DNA from: DTWD01 sp963662965 | GTDB lineage: Bacteria > Acidobacteriota > Vicinamibacteria > Vicinamibacterales > UBA8438 | DNA length: 64,000 nt | Assembly (NCBI GenBank): GCA_963662965.1 | Contig: OY759970.1 | Coordinates: forward strand, 5,022,001-5,086,000 | Direction of reading: 5' to 3' | Part shown: one piece after another, positions 45,001-52,717 of the stretch | Layout: each line of letters starts with the position of its first letter | How positions within the stretch are numbered: position 1 is the stretch's first letter | The notes under the pieces: generated by a model | Told to the model about the DNA's origin: nothing | The model's input: only the letters and a program-made list of their open reading frames with translations | Databases searched by the model: none | Made by a program: the position numbers and the translations under genes

Positions 45001-46053
45001 CACCCGCTCCTGGCTCCCGACCACCGTCGGCGCCACGAGCCCCGCCAGTTCGGGCACCGCTATCTGAAATGTCCCTTCGAACATCGACAGCCCCTGATTC
45101 GACGCGCGCCACTCGGCCTCGCTGCGGCCGTAGAGACTGATGAGGTTCAGTACCGGGATGTCGACGCCTTGCAGCGGGGCCGCCGCCTCTGGGCTAGTGA
45201 AACGAAAGAGGAAGCCGAGCGCCACATCGGCGCGTGCGGTTCCGCCGGGGCCGACGAGGAGCTGCTCGAAGGCGATGCCGGCGGGATACCCGAAGAGGGG
45301 GATCGCCTCGGCGCCCTGCTGTTCAATCTCGGCGACCACCGCATCGAGCAGCGCCATGTCGCCGGCGTAGTAGTTGGACTTGTAGAACCCGACCGCGATG
45401 CGCGGCGCTCCCGGACGATGCTTGCCGGCCGTTCGACGCCACGCGTCGAACTCCTCCCACGTCGCAAAGACACGGCCAGACTCGACGTCCGGATAGTAGT
45501 AGCCTGCCTCCAAGCTCGGTTCGGGTTCGGGCACCCTCAGGTCGGCAATCCCCGCCGCGGCGAGCGCGTGCTTGAGCAAGCCGAGCTGGTTCTCGGACCC
45601 CTGGTTCGCCCAGTACGCGCGGGCGCGCGCATCCCACGCCACGCCCAGCTCGGCGTACTGCTCGCGCGGCATCACGCCTTCGCCAACGGCCAGCACCAGC
45701 CCTTGACCGGTGACGCGCTCCAGGAGATCGATGCCGTGCGCCGCATCGAAGCGCTCGAGCATCTGCTGGTTCATGATGTCGAAGACCAGCACATCGGTCT
45801 CGAGCAGCGCCTCGACATCGACCTCGTTGAACAACGACTCGGTCACGAACTCGACGGTCGTGCGGTCGCGCAGGTCGGGACGCTCCTCAAGCAGCGCTTT
45901 GTACGCCCGAAGGGTTCCGGGCAGGTTGCCATCGGAGAACAGGTAGGCGATGTGCGCGGGCTCCTGGGCGACCGCCGAGGCGGCGACACCGGTCACCAGC
46001 AGCGTGACCAGCAGGAGCGGTATGGCTCGTGACGAGACGTCAGGCCGAAGCAT
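42091..46053 (-). CDS. cobN: exported, membrane-anchored CobN-family chelatase (HmuS-like)
   Basis: 1320 residues, the size of CobN, the large subunit of cobalt or magnesium chelatases. It has a Sec signal (IPLLLVTLLVTGVAASAVAQ) and a single C-terminal helix (DALWVGVPVLGLLAVWRWRR) with positive charges after it, so the body should lie in the periplasm. CobN motifs: VVHLGTHGTLEWLDGKDIGL, PHHQYVAAYSWLRAR, HNNLHKNERLTLAYADQIRE, YPEKVSFVIWGDETMRHEGV, PRVDIVIASAAEGMFNN. No CobS or CobT is encoded here. In Bacteroidota, HmuS, a CobN homologue in the hmu operon, acts in haem use. Demetalation of haem or another tetrapyrrole is therefore more likely than B12 synthesis; this is inference. Start ATG 46053; the 23 codons above it belong to repeat R3. 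Confidence 0.85.
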   Translation of the reverse strand: MLRPDVSSRAIPLLLVTLLVTGVAASAVAQEPAHIAYLFSDGNLPGTLRAYKALLEERPDLRDRTTVEFVTESLFNEVDVEALLETDVLVFDIMNQQMLERFDAAHGIDLLERVTGQGLVLAVGEGVMPREQYAELGVAWDARARAYWANQGSENQLGLLKHALAAAGIADLRVPEPEPSLEAGYYYPDVESGRVFATWEEFDAWRRTAGKHRPGAPRIAVGFYKSNYYAGDMALLDAVVAEIEQQGAEAIPLFGYPAGIAFEQLLVGPGGTARADVALGFLFRFTSPEAAAPLQGVDIPVLNLISLYGRSEAEWRASNQGLSMFEGTFQIAVPELAGLVAPTVVGSQERVRDAETGLTIVVRHPIAARITMVVQRARRYAALAATPNRDKRIAVLYYNYPPGKAGVGASYLNVAESLSNILQRLEHDGYNLGAGRDLSADGVLAEILESGRNVGGYAPGELDAMLSHGTAVRIAVTDYRRWLDAYAPELHAKVMADWGAPDATTLMASDGSLVVPAVRYGNVLLMPQPARGWGEDDEKLYHADDLAPHHQYVAAYSWLRARQGDGGFGADAVVHLGTHGTLEWLDGKDIGLSAADAPDALIADLPDLYVYNVDVVGEGLVARRRGMATLVDHMVPPFAKSKLLPELAALSESINDYHNNLHKNERLTLAYADQIREQVTEMGMVKDLGIDLGTEGELDQDALHEIEEYMVELRGQHIPYGLHAFGRTPAPEMRASTVEAIVAVDRSLLPNDAAVLSADMERRIVDSAPRELDSLMRGLEGRYVGVGVGGEPIRNPDAYPTGKNFYGIDPNKIPKPASWELGVDLADQMLAAHVEEHGRYPEKVSFVIWGDETMRHEGVIESQVFHLLGTRPVWDVRGNVVDVEVVPASRLGRPRVDIVIASAAEGMFNNVTQLMDEAVQRVKVLEEADNFVRRHYLATRTALVERGYDEEDADRRAGVRIFDEPPGRFNLNTSGIVAASGTWDTDRGMADEYLAKMGHGYGNGFWGEPMEDVFRMALSGTEKVVHSSSTMLYGALDNDDFFMYAGGLAAAIRNIDGATPELVITNTRDPGRPEMTTIDKFIGTEFRSRYVNPTWIEGMQREEYAGAGEMRAFVEYLWGWDATVPESVDDAMWQESFEVYVEDKHDLEMEAFFETHSPFAYQDLTARMVETIRKGYWEADDETVARLLREYVESVEAHGVGCAEHTCGNPRLLQYVLERGTVMNIPGPSLDAFAAAMEEAIGMDIDTAAAAAEEFVRRNEARPSLTTTSNLEGFRMEATREGDEPIPAPSLMADGPWDALWVGVPVLGLLAVWRWRRQHG

Positions 46054-46061
46054 GGGCGCGC

Positions 46062-46227
46062 CTAGGAGCCCGTGGTGAAAGTCGCGCGTTGCACCGAGAC
46101 CGGCAAGGCGCCAGGCTGGCAAGGCGGGACGAGGGAGTAAATCTGGAATTTGTGACCGAGGAGCAACGCCGCCAGGCGGGATGCATCGCCGGTCGAATGC
46201 AGGGTGACTTTCACCACGGGCTCCTAG
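46062..46227 (+). repeat. 166-base hairpin element inside the chelatase operon, copy R3
   Basis: Left end CTAGGAGCCCGTGGTGAAAG matches the inverted right end over 22 bases. Core GGCAAGGCGGGACGAGGGAG, TGTGACCGAGGAGCAACGCC and GCCAGGCGGGATGC. It lies between the DUF2149 stop and the CobN start: the right CTAG (46224-46227) holds the TAG of the DUF2149 gene, and the left CTAG is nine bases before the CobN ATG. Any operon transcript passes through this hairpin. Confidence 0.85.
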
Positions 46228-46556
46228 TCGGGGACGTAGATAACTTGACCGTTCGCCAAGCGGTACGCCGTCCCCAGACGCTCGCCTTCCCCACCGAGTG
46301 TCTCCCCCGTCAGCTCGTAGGCGGTGATCTCGGTACCTTCTTTGACGATGATCTCCTGGAGTCCATCGGCGTTCGTCTTCACCAGCGTCACCTCGCTGTC
46401 GGGGTCCACAAGGTCACCGATGCGGTAGACGGAGAACAAGGTGATCATCAGGCCGACGATAAAGACCACCGCCACGTCGAAGATGTTGGCCACCCCCGAC
46501 AGCGGGTCTTCGTCCGGAACCTCATCCTGCGATGGCAGATGCAGAAAGCGCCCCAT
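46224..46556 (-). CDS. DUF2149-type membrane protein (HmuV-like)
   Basis: 110 residues. A short cytoplasmic head (GRFLHLPSQDEVPDEDPLSG), one helix (NIFDVAVVFIVGLMITLFSVY) and a C-terminal domain ending GTAYRLANGQVIYVPD: the layout of DUF2149, and also of ExbD-like partners of proton channels. It follows the ExbB/TolQ-like gene with a 35-base overlap. In hmu operons a protein of this kind accompanies the CobN-like protein and the MotA/TolQ/ExbB channel. The stop codon lies in the end of repeat R3. Confidence 0.75.
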   Translation of the reverse strand: MGRFLHLPSQDEVPDEDPLSGVANIFDVAVVFIVGLMITLFSVYRIGDLVDPDSEVTLVKTNADGLQEIIVKEGTEITAYELTGETLGGEGERLGTAYRLANGQVIYVPD

Positions 46557-47184
46557 CGTGCCGCTCCTCCCGCGCCAGCTCCCCGGCGAGATGTTCCGCC
46601 AGAAAACGCTGCTCGCGTACCGTTTGGTTGACCCAGCCGTGGCGCACGACCTGCACCACGTACGCAATCGTGCCGGCCGTGAGGCCGACGATGGTGGTCG
46701 TGAACGCGACGACCATCTGGCCGGCCATCGCTTCGAGGTTGCCGGCTGTCAACGAGGCGAGCGCCGTCCCCATCGGAATCAACGTCCCGAGAAGCCCGAG
46801 GCTCGGTCCCACTTTAACCAGCAGACGCGACCCATTCAACGTACGGCGCACCCGTTCCTCGCGCTCGAGCACCAGGTGCTCGAGACCGCCGTCACCGAAC
46901 GACGGGTGGCCACGCTCGGCCTCGACATCAGACAACAGACCCCGGAGCGGGACCGGCAACACCGCATGGCGGGCGTCGTCGGCACCAAGCGCATCGCCGC
47001 GATCGAGCCACTTGGCGAGGTCGAATCCGCCGCGCTCGCGGCGGCGCGCCAAATACTCCATGACGCACCCGGCGGCCATGAAGACCGCGGCCGCGACCGA
47101 TACCCACAGCAGGACGATGACCGGAAAGCGGAGGACCTGCGCGAGCGCGAAAAGCCCGTTCTCGAGGGTGCCGAGGAGGTTCAT
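46522..47184 (-). CDS. MotA/TolQ/ExbB-type proton channel protein (HmuU-like)
   Basis: 220 residues. N-terminal helix LRFPVIVLLWVSVAAAVFMA, cytoplasmic domain, then the two signature helices LLVKVGPSLGLLGTLIPMGT and MVVAFTTTIVGLTAGTIAYV, matching the GLLGT...G core of TolQ/ExbB. With the DUF2149 protein as ExbD-like partner it could energise outer-membrane import or a periplasmic process. ATG 47184 overlaps the stop of the upstream gene as ATGA. The longer open frame to 47313 is a shadow. Confidence 0.8.
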   Translation of the reverse strand: MNLLGTLENGLFALAQVLRFPVIVLLWVSVAAAVFMAAGCVMEYLARRRERGGFDLAKWLDRGDALGADDARHAVLPVPLRGLLSDVEAERGHPSFGDGGLEHLVLEREERVRRTLNGSRLLVKVGPSLGLLGTLIPMGTALASLTAGNLEAMAGQMVVAFTTTIVGLTAGTIAYVVQVVRHGWVNQTVREQRFLAEHLAGELAREERHDGALSASAIAG

Positions 47185-47744
47185 CCGCGTCTCCAGAGCG
47201 AGTGCGCGCCCCCGCCGACCATCATCATCCCGATCAGCGCGACGACCCAGCCGTCCAGGGCCGCACCGGCGCGCATACCCGCCTCGAGGTTCATCGCCTG
47301 CGCGGACCACCAACCCGACACGACGCCGGGGGCCACGACGATAACGGCGGCGCAGGCCGCGAGGCCGACCAGGGCGTCATCGACGACTGCCGGCGTGGCG
47401 AATCGGGAACGCTCCGCCGCCAACTTGACCGTCGACAAGGGGACGAGCGCGGCGAGCATCCAAGCGGCGGCGGGCCAGACGCCGTAGCTTTGGAGCACGC
47501 CCGACCACACCCCGGCACAGAGGCCGGCTCCAACGGCCGGCAACAGCCACGACTCGGGCCATACCAGACGCCCGGCGGCGACCAGCAGCACGACGGCGCC
47601 GACGACACCGCCCGGCGGCAATCCGAGGGCGGCAGACAGGAAAAAAGCGACCACCATCACCGTCACCGCTCGCCGGGTGTGCACCGCCGAGGCGAACACG
47701 GCGCTGGCCGACACGGCGAGCAGACCGGTCGCGTCGAGGAACAT
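47181..47744 (-). CDS. hydrophobic multi-helix membrane protein (HmuT-like by position)
   Basis: 187 residues with about six helices (VMVVAFFLSAALGLPPGGVV, LLPAVGAGLCAGVWSGVLQS, VVDDALVGLAACAAVIVVAP, WVVALIGMMMVGGGAHSLW). No known motif. Its place between the TonB receptor and the ExbB-like gene, with a four-base overlap to the latter, makes it part of the operon and equivalent to the uncharacterised hydrophobic gene of hmu operons. ATG at 47744. Confidence 0.55.
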   Translation of the reverse strand: MFLDATGLLAVSASAVFASAVHTRRAVTVMVVAFFLSAALGLPPGGVVGAVVLLVAAGRLVWPESWLLPAVGAGLCAGVWSGVLQSYGVWPAAAWMLAALVPLSTVKLAAERSRFATPAVVDDALVGLAACAAVIVVAPGVVSGWWSAQAMNLEAGMRAGAALDGWVVALIGMMMVGGGAHSLWRRG

Positions 47745-47807
47745 GCCTACAAGCCTACCAGCCCAGTGTGCAATGCGGCACCCACCGAGACCCCGGACAC
47801 CGCAGCC

Positions 47808-47970
47808 CTAATCCCAGAACTCACTTGGGTTAGCGGCGTCTGGCGCCGGACTGGGCGGCGAGGGCCAGGCGCGACGAGGAGTGTGGTGGGCCCACATGAC
47901 TGAGGAGCAACGCCGCCCTCGTCGTTCAGAACAAGCCAGCGGCGTCAACCCAAGTGAGTTCTGGGATTAG
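47808..47970 (+). repeat. 163-base hairpin element, copy R4
   Basis: Left end CTAATCCCAGAACTCACTTG and its inverted copy at the right end match over 24 bases, ending GATTAG. Interior keeps the core GGCGCGACGAGG...ACTGAGGAGCAACGCCGCC. The right end holds the TAA stop of the TonB receptor (47967-47969). The ends differ in sequence from R1, R2 and R3, so the family shares a core but not termini. Confidence 0.8.
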
Positions 47971-50441
47971 TCGCCGCCCAGCGTCACCGACGCGCCGGTG
48001 CGGAACGTCGCCCCCAACGACGGAAAGCCCGGAACGGCGACGTACTGCTGGTCGAGCAGATTCTCGACACTGACATACCACCGGACACGCGGGTGCACCC
48101 GGTAGGAACCGCTGAGGTCGACCTTCTGATAGCGGTCGTTCAGATCCTCGTTGGGCAGCAACATCGACGTCCCGAAAAACGCGTCACTGAGGAACGTACT
48201 GCCGTCCGACTTTCCGACAAAGAACGCGGCGAGCGACACCTGAGCCGGTCCGCGGAAGTACGACACCAGCGCGCGACCGACATTGCGCGGCCGCCCAAAC
48301 GGCCGGGCGCCGACGAGCGGCGTGAACTGTCCAATTTCGATGTCGGGAAACGCCGGATTGAACGCCGGATTGAGCGCCCCACCACTGAACGAATCGGTCA
48401 CCTCCGAGTCGAGAACGGTATACGACCCCATCACCTGTAAGTTGCCGACGCGAATATCCGCTGAGGTCTCGACCCCGCGCGCCGTGTACGACGAGGCGTT
48501 CACGCTGGCACCAAATGGCACTGCGGAGGCAATCTCCGGCGGCACTCCGAGTTGCGGGAGCACGGCGTTGTTGACGAACTCGACCAGGTCGGTGAACTCA
48601 TTGTCGAAGTAGATCACGCGAGCACGGGCTCGCCCCCCCGCCAGGGTCTGCTCGATCCCGATGTCGATGTTCCGACTCCGCTCCGGACCGATCGGCTCGA
48701 TCCCGAACTGATTGATGAGGTCACCCCCATCGGGCAAATCGCTGATCAGCGTAAACAGTTGCGACTGCTCGCTGAAGACGGAAGGCGCCTTGATGCCCTC
48801 CCCGGCGTTGAAGGTGACTTTCGTGTCACCGAAGGCCCGGGTATCGGAGGCCAACGGCGGGCGAGCATACAGCGCGACCGAGATACGCGGCGTCGTGGCG
48901 TAGCCAAACAGCCCGTTGTTCTCGAACCCGACACCGCCGGTCACGAAGACCAGATTTCCGCCGCTCACGCGAGCCTCGACGAACGACCCGACGTTGTTCC
49001 GCTCGGTCGTCGCGGTCGCTCCCGAGGTTCCTTCCTCGCGCTCGACCCGTACCCCCCCCGACACGTCGAGGGAACTATTCACGTAGTAATCGACTTGACC
49101 AGAGATAAAGCGGCGCGTCGTCTTCGCATCGAAGATCGACGGATAACTGCCGCCGAAGTCGAGGATCGCTCGGCCGGTCGTCTCGAACCCGTTCCCACCG
49201 ACGACCGTAACCTCGTCACCGAGATAGTTCGCCCCGAAACCGAACGGATCGAACGGCTCGCCGGTCGGCGACGGATTGACGAAGCTGTAGGTATGATCAA
49301 TCGACCCGAACTGAATGTCCGTTTGTAGCCGATTGGTCACCTGCGAGCGCGCGGTGGCGCCGACGTACAGCAGATCGTTGGTCTGCGACGAATCGTCCGG
49401 GATCCCGTAGAATAGGACGCCGTTGGGTGAGCCGGAGTCGGTGTCGATCCGACGCACGGTCACACTGAGGTCGGTCGCCGCACCGAGCAGCACGCCGAAG
49501 CGGCCGACGCCCGTCGTGTTGTCGTATTCGTTGTTCGGTACTTCATTGTCGGTGTCGAACTGCGAGACATCGGCGAAATAGTCGACACGGCCGGCCAGCC
49601 CCCCGACCGATAACTCGTTTCGGACCGTGCCAAGATTACCGCCGTCGAGCGAATACGTGAGCTGCGGTGTCGTCGTGTCGCCGCGCGGCGTGGTCAAGCT
49701 GATGACGCCACTCAGCGCGTCCGACCCATAGAGCACACTGTTGGCGCTACGCAACACCTCGACCCGTTCGACCCCGGTCGTAGCAATGGCGTCCCAATCG
49801 AAGCTCCCGCCGATGTCATTGGCCGGAACGCCGTCGATGAGGACCTTGTTGAAGGTGCTGGCGCCACCGCGGATCAAGATCGACGAAGTTCCACCCCGCC
49901 CACCCGTCTGCACCACATTGGTAGCCGGCACCAAGCGGATCGCTTCCAGCACGTCAGGCTTGGCCAGCTGCTCAAGTGTCGCGCCGGAGACCACCGAGAC
50001 AGGCGAGCCGCTTTGCGATTGCGGGACATCGGTCGCCGAGGCGGTCACGACGACGTATTGCTCGATGGGACCAACTGCGAGTGACAACGAGACGCTGGTC
50101 GTCGCCCCGCCGCCGACAAAGATCGGCGCCGAGACCGCCGGCGTGAATCCATCCGCTCGAGCTTCGACACGGTAGCGCCCCGGCGCGAGGCCGTCGAACT
50201 CGAATGCCCCGGTCGCATCGGACGGCGTCTCAGCCACCGATTCGCTGCCCTGGAGCAGTGAGACCGTGGCCGCCAACTCCGCGCCGAGCTGGTCGACGAC
50301 AACGCCGCTGACGCCGCCCGTTGCCTGCTCAGCCGCCCAGGACGTCGCCGCGCCCGTGGTGAGGGTCACCAGCGCGGCGGCGACCGCGGCCAGACGCCGC
50401 AGGGGACGCATTTGATGGCTGTCGCGTTCGGATCTGATCAT
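47967..50441 (-). CDS. TonB-dependent outer-membrane receptor with N-terminal carboxypeptidase-like domain
   Basis: 824 residues. Signal peptide LAAVAAALVTLTTGAATSWA; a carboxypeptidase-regulatory-like beta-sandwich (GVSGVVVDQLGAELAATVSL, GAFEFDGLAPGRYRVEARAD); then a plug with PVSVVSGATLEQLAKPDVLE, SSILIRGGASTFNKVLIDGV and VERVEVLRSANSVLYGSDAL, and a 22-strand barrel ending GATFRTGASVTLGGD. The plug and barrel most resemble BtuB/haem receptors. It is the first gene of the hmu-like operon. A clear TonB box is not evident. ATG 50441 with AAAGAGAG upstream. Substrate (haem, corrinoid or other) is not proved. Confidence 0.85.
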   Translation of the reverse strand: MIRSERDSHQMRPLRRLAAVAAALVTLTTGAATSWAAEQATGGVSGVVVDQLGAELAATVSLLQGSESVAETPSDATGAFEFDGLAPGRYRVEARADGFTPAVSAPIFVGGGATTSVSLSLAVGPIEQYVVVTASATDVPQSQSGSPVSVVSGATLEQLAKPDVLEAIRLVPATNVVQTGGRGGTSSILIRGGASTFNKVLIDGVPANDIGGSFDWDAIATTGVERVEVLRSANSVLYGSDALSGVISLTTPRGDTTTPQLTYSLDGGNLGTVRNELSVGGLAGRVDYFADVSQFDTDNEVPNNEYDNTTGVGRFGVLLGAATDLSVTVRRIDTDSGSPNGVLFYGIPDDSSQTNDLLYVGATARSQVTNRLQTDIQFGSIDHTYSFVNPSPTGEPFDPFGFGANYLGDEVTVVGGNGFETTGRAILDFGGSYPSIFDAKTTRRFISGQVDYYVNSSLDVSGGVRVEREEGTSGATATTERNNVGSFVEARVSGGNLVFVTGGVGFENNGLFGYATTPRISVALYARPPLASDTRAFGDTKVTFNAGEGIKAPSVFSEQSQLFTLISDLPDGGDLINQFGIEPIGPERSRNIDIGIEQTLAGGRARARVIYFDNEFTDLVEFVNNAVLPQLGVPPEIASAVPFGASVNASSYTARGVETSADIRVGNLQVMGSYTVLDSEVTDSFSGGALNPAFNPAFPDIEIGQFTPLVGARPFGRPRNVGRALVSYFRGPAQVSLAAFFVGKSDGSTFLSDAFFGTSMLLPNEDLNDRYQKVDLSGSYRVHPRVRWYVSVENLLDQQYVAVPGFPSLGATFRTGASVTLGGD

Positions 50442-50554
50442 CAACTCTCTTTCGTGTGGAATCGAGGGACGTCGCCCGTCGCGTACGCCCGTAGGCCACA
50501 CGCGATCCGCTCGCCGCCAATCAGGCAGTGTAGTAAAGGAGCCGCGGACTCGTC

Positions 50555-50583
50555 CCTGAAGAATTCATGAACTCTTGTTCAGG
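50555..50583. promoter_or_regulatory. 29-base dyad upstream of the TonB receptor
   Basis: CCTGAA and TTCAGG flank an inner near-palindrome AAGAATTCATGAACTCTT (16 of 18 positions symmetric). It lies 114 bases before the receptor ATG and 26 bases after the DinB stop. No T-run follows on the minus strand, so an operator for a dimeric regulator is more likely than a terminator. It does not match a Fur box, and no cobalamin riboswitch is seen. Confidence 0.45.
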
Positions 50584-50608
50584 AAGTAACGGGGACGGCG
50601 GCGACGGC

Positions 50609-51091
50609 TCAGCGCTCCGGCTCATCGCCGGTCGGCACGCTGGCCGGCGGCACGATGCCGCTCATCCGCGCGTAGACCACCATCTGCCCGTAGTGATTGA
50701 AGCTGTGGTAGGCAATGCCAGCGGCAACGGCCGAGCGCGGCATCGCCCCGAACGCCGACGGCACGGGATCGAGGTGATTGTCGTCCGTGAGAGACGCAAC
50801 CGCGGTGCGCGCGTAGGCGATCGACGCCCTCAAGAACGCAACGACCTCCGACTTGGACCGGACATCGTCGGGACCGTTGTTGTGCCGGCCCGGTCTGTAG
50901 GGTGACCGCTCTTCGAGCACCAGCGCCGCCGTCATGTAGATCATCGTCGCCAGATGCTTCACCTGCTCGCCGAACGTTCGGACCCCGGCGAACTCCCCGT
51001 CCGTCGGTGCGAAGTCGTATCTGTCCGCCGGCATCGCCTCGGCGAGCGAGACGACTTCGTGCTCCACCAGCGTCAATTGATCGTCGTACAT
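50609..51091 (-). CDS. DinB-family four-helix protein, possibly missing its signal peptide
   Basis: 160 residues. DinB/YfiT-like metal-binding bundle with the three histidines in GEQVKHLATMI and IAYHSFNHYGQMVVY. Immediately upstream, in frame, 17 codons from ATG 51160 spell RYTLVMLKLAAETIMA, then TAA, then DPVSK before this ATG. A signal peptide ending AQDPVS is typical of exported acidobacterial DinB proteins, so the TAA (51107-51109) looks like a CAA-to-TAA nonsense change. Translation may restart at 51091 and give a cytoplasmic form. Function unknown. Confidence 0.7.
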   Translation of the reverse strand: MYDDQLTLVEHEVVSLAEAMPADRYDFAPTDGEFAGVRTFGEQVKHLATMIYMTAALVLEERSPYRPGRHNNGPDDVRSKSEVVAFLRASIAYARTAVASLTDDNHLDPVPSAFGAMPRSAVAAGIAYHSFNHYGQMVVYARMSGIVPPASVPTGDEPER

Positions 51092-51178
51092 CTTCGAGAC
51101 GGGGTCTTAGGCCATGATTGTCTCGGCCGCGAGCTTCAGCATCACGAGCGTATACCGCATCGGTCGCCTGTCGTCGCC

Positions 51179-52715
51179 TCATCCCGTCGACGGCGTACGC
51201 GACCGCACCCGGTCGAGGGAGAACAGCCGGCCGACCGTTCTCCGGACACGACCGAACCCGACCCACAGTCCAATACCGCTCGACGCGAGCCCACCGAGAC
51301 TGAGGAGAATCACGCCGATGTCCCAGAGCGGTCGCCGGTCGTACCAGAAGGCAAAATCGAGGCTATGCAGGCCGTTGAAGAGCCAGCGCTCGAGGCGGCT
51401 GAACCGATGCACGGCCATCAGGACGCGACTCGTCGCCGGGTCGACGTAGTACCACGTATCGGCCGGGTCGGCGAACTTGACGCGCAGCACCGGCAGCGGT
51501 GTCTGTCGTCCCCGAGAGTAGTAGTACGAGTCGTACTCCGTCAGGATCGCCGACTCGACCACCGGCACGCCCGGCGCCGCCAATGTCAGCCGCGCCAACA
51601 TCGACTCCGCGCTGAACGGCGTGTCTCGCACCGTCAACGTTTCGGCCGCGACGAGCAGGCGATGGGGCTCCGCTTTCCCCGTGACGTAATACGGCTGATG
51701 CAGACGCTCGGCCTCCCGCGGCTGAACCGCGGCGGGCGCGACCAGGGCCGCGTAGTACGGCTCGTCCTGAATCCGCAAGAATTCGAGCTCCTTGACGGCC
51801 CGCCCACCAACCAGTCGTGACCAGTCGTCCGGGTCGATGGCGGGGAAACGATCGAGCTCCAACGGTCCGCCGGTGAGCACGTCGCTTGACAGCTCCAATC
51901 CGCGCGCGTTCGTCCACGCGTAAGGCTCCATCGAGAGCAGACCGCTGAAAACCCACGTCAGGGTGAAGACACCAAAGACGACACCGGTCATGTAGTGCCA
52001 ACGCATCCACCTTCCGTAGCGGACGCGGAACTGCATCACTCCGAGCGCCAGGCCGACGACGGCGAGGAGACAGCCGAGCGTCGACAGCCAGACAACGGTG
52101 CGGGACCAGAGCGGTTGGTTGACGCGCAGCGAGGCGAAGTAGAGCCAGTGCGGAATCGTCCCGAGCCAGGCCAGCACGCGGCTCCGCCGCGTGGTCAGCA
52201 CCGTCACTTCTGCGGACCGGGGGCGACACGTAGAGCTCCGTGCCGGCGTCATCGGCAACGCGGAACTTGTGCAGCGGCATCTGACGCTGATACGCCAGCG
52301 TCCACTGATCAGCCTCCGACAGCGTGTCCACGTGCCGAACGGCACCCGACGTCACTCCGACGAACCGACTCGCGACGGCGGCAGAACCCGCCGCACCGAT
52401 ATCTCCGAGCCGCGCGCCGTCGTCCGCGAAGACCGTGGCGCCGTCGAGACGGTACGCCGGCCGGCCCATCACCATGAGCAACGACGCCCGCCGCGGCGTC
52501 GGCGACACGCCGGCACGACGCGCGGCCACGGCAGGCGTCAGCTCGACGCGCGCGAGATCGAGCGCCGGCAGTCGCTCCAGACGCAGCTCGGGCGTCAGCC
52601 GCGGCATCCCGCCGGCATACATCATCACGATTCCGGAGGCGAACCAGAGCACGAAGAGCGCACTGAGCGGGATGCCCAGGTATCGATGGACGAGAATCAG
52701 CGCGCGACGAGGCAT
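51179..52715 (-). CDS. PepSY-domain membrane protein, frameshifted
   Basis: The first part begins MPRRALILVHRYLGIPLSAL, a membrane helix (FVLWFASGIVMMYAGGM) and a periplasmic domain. In the GGGGG run at 52219-52223 one base is extra; the other frame resumes SAEVTVLTTRRSRVLAWLGT, then IPHWLYFASLRVNQPLWSRT, further helices (LGCLLAVVGLALGVMQFRVR, GVVFGVFTLTWVFSGLLSM), the second PepSY-like region and a last helix (VILLSLGGLASSGIGLWVGF). Total about 510 residues. PepSY-TM proteins beside TonB receptors often act as ferric reductases or in haem/siderophore use. It starts two bases after the MauG remnant stop. Confidence 0.75.
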
Positions 52716-52717
52716 GG

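Noticed and set aside
44773..46032. 419-codon plus-strand frame inside the CobN-family gene
   Set aside because: Shadow; the CobN motifs fix the minus strand.
42091..46053. CobN as a cobalamin biosynthesis subunit
   Set aside because: Signal peptide, membrane anchor, TonB/ExbB neighbours and lack of CobS/CobT argue for an exported, different role, though this remains to be tested.
42091..46122. Longer CobN start at 46122
   Set aside because: The extra 23 residues are encoded by the end of hairpin element R3, and the signal peptide begins only after the ATG at 46053.
50441..50609. Cobalamin riboswitch before the TonB receptor
   Set aside because: The B12-box sequence and its surrounding helices were looked for and not found; only a dyad is present.
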